Source: Dermatemys mawii (taxonomy: Eukaryota; Chordata; Testudines; Dermatemydidae). Taken from it: a DNA stretch of 64,000 nucleotides. Below the pieces are notes generated by a model, which worked only from the letters and a program-made list of their open reading frames with translations, was not told the DNA's origin and did not search any database. Where the stretch lies: positions 16,762,260-16,826,259 of the forward strand of contig ML677364.1 in assembly GCA_007922305.1 (NCBI GenBank), given 5' to 3'. Shown here piece by piece: positions 37,201 to 49,200 of this stretch. Each line of letters opens with the position of its first letter. Within the stretch, counting starts at the first letter, position 1. A program made the translations under genes and the position numbers.

Positions 37201-40200
37201 ATCTCAACCTCTTCTGCTTTAATCGAGTACAGAACTTAAACTGTTTAACACTTGAGACCACCCTTTAAAAAGTGTTCTATTTTCTCCTGCCAGCAAATAT
37301 AGCTCCCTCCCTCATACATAATGTTAACACCATTTTCCCCCAGGGCCTTTTTTTTTTAACACCCTTTTTTTATTTGGTTGTACTTATGGCTAAAAACTAG
37401 ACTGGGTATGTAGATGCATGACCCAAAAAACTGTTGGCACAGACTGAAATGGAAAAGAAATCAAAACTGAAAAAGCATCCAATCATCCACACTTCTGATG
37501 GGAAACCAAACAGATTTCCAAAGTTGGCCAGATTGAGAAGTACGTGAGCAATTCTTCCAACAATGCAGATCAAGTAGTCAATTATACAACTATACACTGT
37601 ACAAAAACTATCTATGCAAGAGTGGGTGTAAGTGCTGCACATGACATGCATCATCTAAGTTCACTTGTCTAGCAGTAAGCAATGAAGGTAACTTACACTA
37701 ATCTTTTGTCAGGCTTTAGCAGCTTATTGGAGAATTCACTGATGATTAACAGAAAGCTTAAATTTGGAGGCACACATTTCTCTTCTACTCCAGAAGCTCC
37801 TTGAAAGGCAAATTCAATCCCTTCTCTATTAAAGGGGAAAAATAAGAGGGACAGGGTAATTTAACAGAGAAAATAAACAGAGGCAATGCCATGGACAACA
37901 TATGGTTATGTGGCACATACTTGTGTATCATGGCTACTGATTCTCTGGATTTCACCTGATCCCAGCCAAATGTCAGTGAAAAGCGACGGGCAAGTTCTTT
38001 AATGTTCGTGAAAGACGAATCCATGCTGTTGGTACTATTGTGGGTTTCTGTATGTTTCTGAAACAGCTGCAAAACCACAAACACCAACATGTAAACTTCC
38101 AGGCAACAAAAACACAAGGAGAACACATCAGCCATACAATACTTGCCTTGTGTAGAAAGAAGCCTCGAAAAGAAATGGACAAGAGCAAAACAAATTCATT
38201 TGCTGAAGAATCACGCTTGCTTGGAAAAAACCTGAGAGGTTTGAGCACTGCATGGGGAAATATCTGCAAAGGATACCACTCTGTTTAGCAGGTAGGATGC
38301 CCTGCACGGATTGGCCTCTAATTCTGCAAAGTGATGAGTGCCTTCAGCTCCCTCTGAGATCAGTGGATCTGGTCAGAGGGCTTAATCTCATCCCGAGGTT
38401 ATAGAAAATCAGAGCATGGATACACAGCAGCTAGTTTTGAAAGAGAGGCAGCAACGTTTGCCCACGTAGTTGAGGGCAGGACTGAGCCAACAAAGACACG
38501 CACACCTTATTGCTAAGTTTTTTTCTAATAGAAAAAACATGTAGGTAGTATGTACCCTTCGACCTGCAAATGTTGAAGGTCAACAAAAGACCAACCTGGG
38601 CCAGTTGTCTATGTGATATTTAACAGGCTTTCTGACTATGTGGGCAGAATATATTTGGCCAAATGCAGCTCACCCTCACTTTATCTCATATTTCAGGGGT
38701 TGGGTCATGGATCTAAACTCCTGGCGAAGTGTGTGAAGTCAGCAGAGCTCATGTATCAGTCACTCTAGGAAGAGTCTGTTCTGCAACTTAAGAGTATGAC
38801 ATAGATGCTGGGAGAACAGATGTCCATGAGGAAACCAGGCTAGAGCAGTTTCTAAAACAGATCATCAGGCTCAATACTGCTATCGCTAGAGCAGAGTTGG
38901 AGTAATTAGAGGAGCAGGGGCCATCATCAGGTGTGTCCAATTTCTTCAATAAAAATCTAATTTAAATTCTCTCATCAAGCATGGAAACAATGGGGGCCCA
39001 ATCCCAGAAGGCACTGAACACCTCTGGAGAAATGCCAATCACTCCCAACTTCAGTGGGAGCTGACGTTGCTCAGCACCAGGTAGCCACAGGCCGTTAATC
39101 TACGTCTTGCAACACAATACATGCCATATTCCATGAATATTAACAATCCTAAAAGATCAAGTATTTGCAAAAAAAGAATTACGTTTTTACTCTTCAGCCA
39201 GGGGCTTATAATGAAAATGAAAAGCACTGATATGAATTCAAAAAAGTGACTTTCACTACCTATTTAAATTAGTTTGAATAATTAAGGCAAGGCACATAGA
39301 AAATTATAGTGTGGGGATGGCTTTCATCAGAGTCCCTTTCCTTCTGCATTACTCTTACCTGCTGCAGGCAGAGAATCAACGTCTTGGCACTCTGGATTTT
39401 GTTGTTATGCCTCGTCCTGCTCAGGGTTTCTTTAATTATATCTCCAAAATCGTTGTAGGTCTATTAGTGCAAAAAATGCATAACAGAAACATCACTACCT
39501 TACTACAGCTTTATGAATACACAATAGCTGGGGTTCACTCCTGATACATAGGAAAAACAGAGACTGCTAACAAAAACTGAACAATTCATAAAATATTCCT
39601 AGATATCTTGCTAAAACATATCCATGTTTTCACAAGGATAATTTTATTTATGCTCCTTTGTAAAGTACTGTGAGATCTATGGATGCAAAATAGATAAGTA
39701 TTATTCTGACAGGAAGACTGAATCAATGAGCTGGAAACAGAATATGGAGACTTTCACACACAAACTACTGATTCACACTCAGCCCTGGCCACATGGAGAC
39801 CAAGTGTCATCATCAGCAGATGGCTTTTGAAACCACTCATTTCACTCAAGTTTAGAGTGATCTTAGTTACCAACTGCCACCATCACAAATGGCACCTCTC
39901 TGGCAGTCTGTACAGAAGCCAAAGAGTTAATGAAGAGGGAACTAAATTACCCTGTCTCTTAGTAATCATTCATTCTACTCTGAGGTACGTTAGCAGAGCA
40001 GTGGGGAGAAACCTGCACTGCTACTGTTCATTTCTGCAACCATTTTGTGCATAAACAGATGACTCTGGCCTCCAAGGCTGCTAATCCAGCACTTTCCACA
40101 AGCACTAGAGTCACTTTAATAGCATAAATGCATTTTCAAAGTTAAGTGTTACCTTCATATAGTGCTTATAGATCTCAGCAGCCGCAGACATCTCCACCAC

Positions 40201-43200
40201 GGTAAACACAATTAGCTTGCAATAGACTGCAAGAAGACCCCGCCTCCTGTGCAAATCATTCAATTTGTAGCCCTCCTTTTCCCTCTCCTCCTCTTCTGTC
40301 AAGTCTAGGGAAAAAAACATGTTAAGGCTTTGTTCTAACATTTTACTCAATGTATTTTACTTTTAAGGCCAACTTTAACCCGAATAACACAAACTCAGCT
40401 GTTCAGTCAACTCTCTAAATAACAGACACTACCCTTACCAAAGGATATAGGTTTATTTCCATTTCAAAGCTCACAGTTGATGACAGTGCAAGCTACTCAT
40501 TTGCATATCCTTTCTATTCTGATCTTTGTAGGGATTTCACGTTTCTACCACTCAAATCAACTTGTAAGATCTTGGCTATTGCTACTATAGGACAGGACCA
40601 AAACACAGAACACAGAACAAAAACCAAACATATCTGACAGAAAAAGACCAGCAAAATATATCAACATCTTTTCCTTTAAAAAAATCAGTGCCGGCACCCA
40701 GCACTCAATTCAATTCATGAGTAACTCCACAGAAACAAACCAGTATGCACAGCCCGTGAGAGAAGAATTCAGTTGCAAGTTTCGAAGTGGTTATCAACAC
40801 TGACATTTACTTAGCGTGTAAACTCTCTGGGACAGGTTATTTTATAGTATAGTACACTGTATAGTGCCTAACACAATGGGGTCCTGGTCCACACCTGGGG
40901 GTCCCAGGATTACTTCAGTACAAATAATAATAAATTTGGGAACCAACTGCTTTTATGGTTTTTGCCAGCCTGGTTACTGGAGGTGCTTGGAGAGAGTTAT
41001 CTGCAGCAGGAAAGCCTAGGAGGGTTAGACTCTTGCCTGGAGTGAATTCTGCCTCCTCACTGTCAGAAAACTTCCCTGCTCTCTGGCCTAGGAATCCCAC
41101 ATTAGCTGTTTCTGGCTCTCAAACCCAGCCTCTGGCCTGGGAACCAATGAGAGGCAGGTAGGCTGACCAGGCGTAAATAACTGTCCGGGTCAGAAGTGAC
41201 ATGGAGCAGCTGCCGGGTAACACAGGCAGATGGGCTCATGCAGAGAAAAGACAAGGAATCACTCCTGGGTGAGGTAACAAAGAGTCCTGCGGCACCTTAA
41301 AGACTAACTAAAGTATTAAAGCATAAGCTTTCGTGGGCTAATACACACTTCATCGGATGCATGCAGTGGATGCATCCAACGAAGTGCGTATTAGCCCACG
41401 AAAGTATAGAGTATTATGCTCTAATACTTTAGTTAGTCTTTAAGGTGCCACAGGACTCTTTGTTACTTCTGCAATTCCAGACTAACACGGCTATCTCTCT
41501 GATTTCCTGGATGAAGGAGTTTGTTGAGTTTATTGTAGAGGAGAAAGTAAGGCTGTGAGTTTGGAGTGGGGAGTTGGGACCCTTTGTTGGGAGGACTGAG
41601 GAATTGAAAATATGTTTCTCCTCATCTTCAGTTCCTCAGAGCAAGTTGCTGGATGAGTATCATAGAAATGCAGGGCTGGAAGGGACCTCAAAAGGTCAGC
41701 TAGTCCATCCCTCTGCATTGAGGCAGACCAAGTAAACCTAGACCATCCCTGAGAGGTGTTTGTCCAACCTGTTCCTAAAAACGTCCAATGAGGGGATTCC
41801 ACAACTTCCCTTAGAAGTCTATTCCACACGTTAACTACCCTTCTAGTTGGGAAGATTTTCCTATTATCTAAATCTACCTTGCTGCAGATTAAGCCAAAGG
41901 ACTTCTTATCCTACCTTCATGGAGAACAACTAATCACAGTCTTCATTTTAACAGCCCTTAACATATCTGAAGACTGTTATCAGGTGCCGCCTTGGTCTTC
42001 TTTTCTCAAGACTAAACATACCCAGTTTTTTTTTACCTTTCCTCAGAGGTTGGGTTGTCTAAACCTTTCATCATTTTTGTTGATCTCTGGATTCTCTCCA
42101 GTTTGTCCACACATTTCTTAAAGTGTGGTGCCCAAAGCTGGACACGGCACTCCAGCTGAGGCCTGACCAGTGCCAAACAGAGCGGCACAGTTACCTCCTA
42201 TGTCTCACATATGACACGCCTATTAATACACCTACGAATGAGATCAGCCTTTTTCACAACTCTTACTCAATTTGTGATCCCCTATCATCAGTGACCAAGG
42301 TGTGGATCTCCTATCATCAGTGACCAAGGCGTGCCTAGTGGTCCGACCAGGAGTCTGGCCTAATGACTACAACAGTAGTCGGTGCCTAGGATCAGAGGTC
42401 AAATGCCTCAGTAAGAAATCAGATCAGCATGGTTAGAACCGGGTTACCTGGAGTGAGGCAAGACTAGGTCCAAGGCAGGGTCCCAGGAAAAAGCAAGCCT
42501 GGAATAAGGCTGGGAACAAGGCAGGAGCAGGACTGAAATCAAGATGGGAGCAGGAGCTCTTGCAGCTGTGGGCAAATGGTTTGAGCAGCCACTGAACTGT
42601 TGCTTAAGAGCTGGTCCGCTGACCCTTCCAACTGATCAAGTGGCATAGCCAATAAGGCAGCCTACAACAGTTATAACCCATTTTGTAGTTGTGCATTTGA
42701 TTTTTCCTTCCTAAGTGAATTTCATCTTGTTGATTTCAGACCAATTCTCCAATTTGTCACGGTCATATAGCCGCATCCTTTTTGCTATAAAGAATTAGCA
42801 GCATCTTTTCAAAATCCTTCACAACAAAACCTAACAGTTTTTTTGCATTACTATTCTAAATCTGTTTGAAAATTATAGAAGAGCAGCAAATACCAAAATA
42901 CATTCTGCAAAATCAAAATCACTTGAATAATATATATCAGGGATTGGCAACCTTGGCACTCGGCACCGCAGCGTAAGCACCCTTAGCGGGCCTTGCTGGT
43001 TTATTTACTTGCTGGTTCGCTGATTGCAGCTCTCACTGGCCGCGGTTCACCGTCCTGGTCCAATGAGGACTGGCCGCCGCTTCCCGCAGCCCCCATTGGA
43101 CCAGGAAGGCAAACCGCAGCCAGTGGGAGCCGCAATCAGCGAACAGGCAACTAAACAAACCGGCGGTGCCTGCTAAGGGTACTTACCCTGCAGTGCTGAG

Positions 43201-46200
43201 CGCCAAGGTTGCCGATCCCTGATATATACTAACCCCTAGTTTGATGGCTTGGAACTGTTATATGTCAACTGATTCACAGTTCCTCACCTAAAATCCCTTC
43301 AGGAGCGTGGTTAACAGAATAATTCTAACCCATTCAAATCTATCTCAGGGTTTGATAGTGCTACCCATCACTGTATTATATACCTCACCCCTTTCCACAT
43401 AAAAATCAATTAGCAATACCTTCTCTGGTAAAGACACAGCAGACATAAATCTGTGTATTTTGAGTGATCCATTTTGTTTGTATTCATATGCTACTCCTCT
43501 ACTTGTAAAGAAATCAAAAAATTAGCAGCCCCTCAGCCTGGCAATGTCAAATGCTTCAGATGAATGATATCAGAAAGTGTTAGTTTACTTCCTTGCTGAA
43601 GACAGTGGCTGACCTTTGATTTCTTCTTTCTCCTCCGTGAAAACATGATCCTGGATAAACAAGAGCATTTTTGACTGAAGGGATGTGCTGGGAAAAGACT
43701 GAAGAACTCCTACAGCTTCATTGTCACCTGAAGATTGGTGACTCAAAATCATCAGTAAATCACAGAGTATCATGAAGGCCTGTAAGATACACACATTCCA
43801 AACAAGGATTTAGAAATTTGGAGAAAAGCTGCCAGAACAATGATCTTTTTTCATCTCCATTATCAACTATTATTCCTACAAGACCAAAGCTCTGTCTTTG
43901 AACCTGGTCCCACAGGGGTGGAATACCCATAGCTCAGCCCTTCTGGAGATGCCCTGGTGAGAGCTGCATGTTTAATCCCCTGATCTCCTAAAAATTTGCT
44001 AACTTGTATAAAGAAGCCGCATTCTGTCATATGCCAATGTCACTCTTCTTAGAAGTCTGGGAAGCTGAACTATGCGCACTTTGTCCCCGATTTTTCATTT
44101 CTGTAGTTACGTTCTCAGCAATTAAACCCATTTTTTTCAGACATTTATGAACAAATGAGAACAGTAAATACAGTCACACCAACAGTGATTGGTAAAAGGG
44201 GAACTGCAAATGCAAATAAGAAAATTCAATTTACTTCAATAATATGTGCTGAAAGTGCCCTGCCAACTACCCATCCGACGAAGTGGATACTAGCCCACGA
44301 AAGCTTATGCTCTAATACTTAGTTAGTCTTTAAGGTGCCACAGGACACTCTGTCACTACCCAAGTAGGAGCATTCACAGGACATCAACAACGTAAAGAGT
44401 AGCCTTTTGTTTCCTCTGCCACCACCCATTTAAGTTTTGTTAAGTCACAGACTGTCAACAACTCCCAATCCAGGGTGACACCACAGCACACACCACACTG
44501 TGACTTCAGTTTATATAATTATGTTAATCCATTTAGTCTTCAAATCACCTGACAAATATTAATCCATTCAAGGTCAATTTTGTTATCTCTGCCTTAGAGC
44601 TGGAAAGACTGAGGGAGTCAATGGCAGAACTGCAATTAGAACTCAGGAGTTCTTAGCATCCAGTCCTGTCCTCAAACCTCTAGACTGCATCTGTTTCTTT
44701 CCTCCTCGGTGCCAGAGACCTACACTGTAGCCCAGAAGCTGGGAAAGTTGTGGGAGGAGGAGAAAAGTTATATTACACTGTGCATTTTAGTAGACTTATC
44801 ATTATTTTACATGTAAAATATAAGAATATTTTGCAAACCCTTATAATATATTTTATTAATGAAGAGCTGGTTACATGCAGCCCAAGGATTTTACTAGTGG
44901 CAGCATTTAGCACAAGTTATTGTTGAGGAGAAAAAAAATCTTCCTATTTACATTTTCAGTTCAGTTTTAATTAACACTGCAATTCAGACCTAGCCCCCAG
45001 TCCTGCAACTGGCTCCATGCAGATGTATTCCTGTGCTTGTGTAGCGCACCGTGCTAGTTCAGTGCTCTTGTTAACAAGAACACCACTTATTTTAAAATAA
45101 GACTTTTAAAAAGCAAAATAAACGAAGAAAAAGAGTTAAAGGAGGAGGAAGCAAAACATGCCATTAAACAAACTAGCCCCTACAGAGCCACTGACCTTTT
45201 CACTTAAATCTTTATCTTTATGGCTGAGGTAGCATGCACAAATCTGGCAGAAAAATCTCAACTCTCTGTTCAACGCCAGAAGAGTCTCCTGAAAATGTAT
45301 TGGAGGAAAAAACAAAGATTAGAGAAATGATGGGCATGGACACCTAGCCCAGGACAGGAGTGAAGCACCAAGATATGTATATCTATCGAATCAGTCTCTA
45401 AATGGTTAGCGCCCTTCTATCACTTCTGAAACATCAAAAACCAGAAGATGCCATTTCTATGTCAATATCTTCTGTATACAGTGACACAAAAGAGGAAGAG
45501 GACAGACTGAAGAAAGCAGAAATATTCAGTGCAGCCAGATATCTCTAAAGAGAGAAACTACACCATTGTTTTTATTTGCACATGGATCAAAATGTAGGAG
45601 AGTTCTCATTCTTGTAATTTAAAACTACCCCATTGAAGTGCTTAGCGTGCTTTTGGTGCTGTGTAATATCAATTCATAAATAATAATTATAACAGAAAAG
45701 TGATGGTGAGATTGCCAAACACATTCTTCATGCATAGCACAGTGCACTAAACACAAACAAATATCTGTAAAGGCTGAATTCCAAGGGTTTTCATTGAATA
45801 TTGTGTTTTCACTGTTTTTTCGTTTAGCAAGCAACCCCTGTCTCCACCATATGCCAGGATTCAGAAGCAGAGAACTCTGCACTGAACACAGATGAGCACT
45901 TGTTTAATTTAATTATGCCCTTTCAGAGATTTTAAAAAGTCTCCACTTTTCCAGTATTAAAAACTCAGGAGAGAGAAATGTCTAATCCTAATTTGGTTTC
46001 TCCAGTGAAATGTTCACAGCATCATTTTGGGAAAGCTTGTCTCTTCTAGCTATCAAAGGGACAGCAAGTGAATGTGAACCTTTCAAGTGCACCACTTGAT
46101 TTCAGAATTATTTGCACTACCCAACCTTGGAAGAGGACTTCTCCACAACTGAAGCTAGCTGCCATAGGAGAGCAAAGTAGGTGCACTGTAGAGCTGGTAG

Positions 46201-49200
46201 GATCATCTGCAAATAAAAATACATATCTTTTAATAATGTGAAAGGCTTTGTAGTTGAAAGCAAAGAATCAACATCTCATGTTCTCTATCTTGCTTGTACA
46301 CGCATTTCTGCAGCATGAGACATTTAGGCCATGGTTACACTGGCACTTTATAGCGCTATAAAGCCCCTACGAGCGCTATAACCTACTCTCCGTCCACACT
46401 GGCAAGGCACTAATAGCGCTATAACCGCGGAGTTATAGCGCTATTATAAATCCACCTCCTCATGGGGAATAAGGGCTGTAGCGCACCTGCTGTAGCGCTA
46501 CAGGAAGAATGTGGACACCCACTGCGTATTAATTGGCCTCCAGCCTGTCCCATAATTCCCGTTCGAGCCACTCTGGTCATCACTTGCAAACTCTTTTGTC
46601 CTGTCCTCAGGTGACCACACGTCAGACCCGCCCTTTAAAGTTCCAGGGAAATTTGAAAATCCCCTTCCTGTTTGCTCCAGCCAAGCGTGGCGTGCTCTCA
46701 GGGAATCCTTGCAAGTGATCATTCTCATTGATCTGATTGATTGCGTGGCGTGGTCTCAGGGAATCGTTGCAGGTGATCATTCTGATTGATCATCATGACT
46801 CCACGTGCCATGCCTCCTCGCAATAGGCGATCCCCAGCATGGAGCAATAGTGAGGTGCTGGACCTCATCAGCTGCTGGGGGGAAGAGGCTGTTCAGTCTC
46901 AGCTGCGGTCTAGCCGCAGGAATTTTGACACCTATGGGCAGATATCACGGGCCTTGGCAGAAAGAGGCCATGAGCGGGACACTCTGCAGTGCCGTGTTAA
47001 GGTAAAGGAGCTTAGGAATGCGTATCGCAAAGCCCGCGAGGCAAACGGCCGCTCAGGGGCAGCCCCGGTGACTTGCAGATTTTATAAGGAGCTGCACGCG
47101 ATACTTGGTGGTGATCCCACGGTCACTCCATCGACCACCACGGACACTTCCCAGCCCACCAGTGAAGGGGGGGGTGAGGAGGAGGACGAAGACCAGGAGG
47201 ATGAAGAAGAGGAGGAGGATGAGGACGAGGCAGCAGCGATCCAGGGCACGGAGGAGTCCCTGGACGCATGCAGCCAGGGGCTCTTCTCAACCCAGGAGGG
47301 CAGCCAGCCACAGCGTCCGGCGGTTGCAGGGGCCAGCTCAGCAGCGGATTGCGGAGGTAAAGCTGCTTTTCTATGGGGAAGGCTGGCAGCTTGGGGTGGA
47401 AAGGGATGAGGGGGGCATTCCACCTGGTGCTCTGTTCAAGCCAGGAGGAGGGCAGGGGGGCATGCAGCCAGGAGCTCTCCTCTAAAGCCAGGAGGAGGGC
47501 GGCCAGCCACAGCGTCCGGCGGTTGCAGGGGCCAGCTCAGCAGTGCATTGCGGCGGTAAAGCTGCTTTTCTATGGGGAAGGCAGGCAGCTTGGAGTGGAA
47601 GGGGATGCTTGCATGCTTGCCTACATGTGAAATAGTGCATTGATGTAGTCTATCACCTCGCCGTAGTCATCATCAGTAATCCCTTCAAAGGTCTCAATAA
47701 GAGCACTTGCAATGCGCCTGCGCAGGTTTCCCGGGAGAGCCAGCGTGGTCCCCGTCCCGGTCACGGTCACTAGTCCCTGCCACTGTGCTACAGTGGGTGG
47801 GGGGAGCATTGCTGCACATAGGCACGCGGCATATGGCCCTGGGCGGAAGCCGCATCTTAATAAAATCCCTTCCCTTTGCTCCTCAGTGACTCGAAGCAAC
47901 GAGATATCTTCCAGGACAAACACCTACGGAGAATGTTGGAACAGTGTTCAGAGTAGGGCTCCTGCCACTTCCCGGCACTCCACCCCCCCGCCCTCCCGCC
48001 ACAGCTTTTCAGGGCAGGGAAGAAATCCTTCCCCCTGCCTGCTGCTCACACTGTGGCTCCTGCAAAGTACCGGCACTCCCCACCCCCTCCCTCAGCACAG
48101 CTTTTCAGGGCAGGGAAAAAATCATTTCCCTTGCCTCTGGAGTCCACTCACCATGGCGGGGGCTCCGTTGCTGTATCTGTGCTGTCTGCGGGACAGGCAA
48201 ACGGGGAATGCGGGGGAATGATAGGCATGTCTGCTCTTTACAAGGGAACCACTGTGAAATGTATCTTTTTATTTTAGAAGGGTCGTCCTTCACCCCTTCG
48301 CCATCGCTCTTATCAACAGCTGAGAGGCTCAGGCGACTGAGGAAGCGGCCACGAAGGAGCAAAGAGGATCTTGTACAGCAAGTAATGCAACAGGCTGTAA
48401 CGGAGAATCGAGTTGCACAGAGGTGGAGGGAGAATGAGAGCAAGTTGAGGGAGAAGGCGCGGAAGGAGAACGCGATTCACCGCCGGAAAAGCACCGACAA
48501 GCTGCTCTCATTACTGCAGCTTCAATTGCAGACTATGCAGCGGCTTGTCACCCTTCAGGAGGAGAAGCTCCGCACACACCACCCCAATTACCGTTTGCCC
48601 CAACTCCCTTCCCCTTCTTTGCCTCTGTACCCTCCAGGCCACTATCATCAGCCAAATGGTTATCACCATCCACAGCTGCCTCCAACCCCTCTGTCTTCAC
48701 CGGACAACCCCCAGACCATTATCCACTGCAGTCTACCCCTAATAACATGCCTTACTGGCCACCGCAAATGGGGTTCGGGGGACATGGCCACTGTGAGGGC
48801 ACTGGAGACTCAGAGACCCGGACATACTCCGATCTCTGACTGACCCCACGACACCCCCATTGCACCTCCCCTGCCTTCCCCCTCACATGCATCACAATAT
48901 TTTCTTTCAGCAACCGAAGTACCTGTTCAATAAATTAATTGTCTTCTTAATAAATGGTTTTTTTTATTAAGTGTACATACATTATTACAGGCTACAGAAA
49001 AGCAAATGCCTGTTCCTGTTAAAAGAATGCTCCCTCCCTCCCTCCCTCCCTCCCTCCATCTGCACCTCACTTTAGAACTGGCTTTCAGCCTCAAAATGCT
49101 CCCTCAAGGCTTCCCTGATCCTAACAGCCTCGCGCTGGTCCCCTCCATGAACCCTGCTCTCTGGCTGGGCATATGTGGCCTCCAGGCGTTGAACCTCAGA

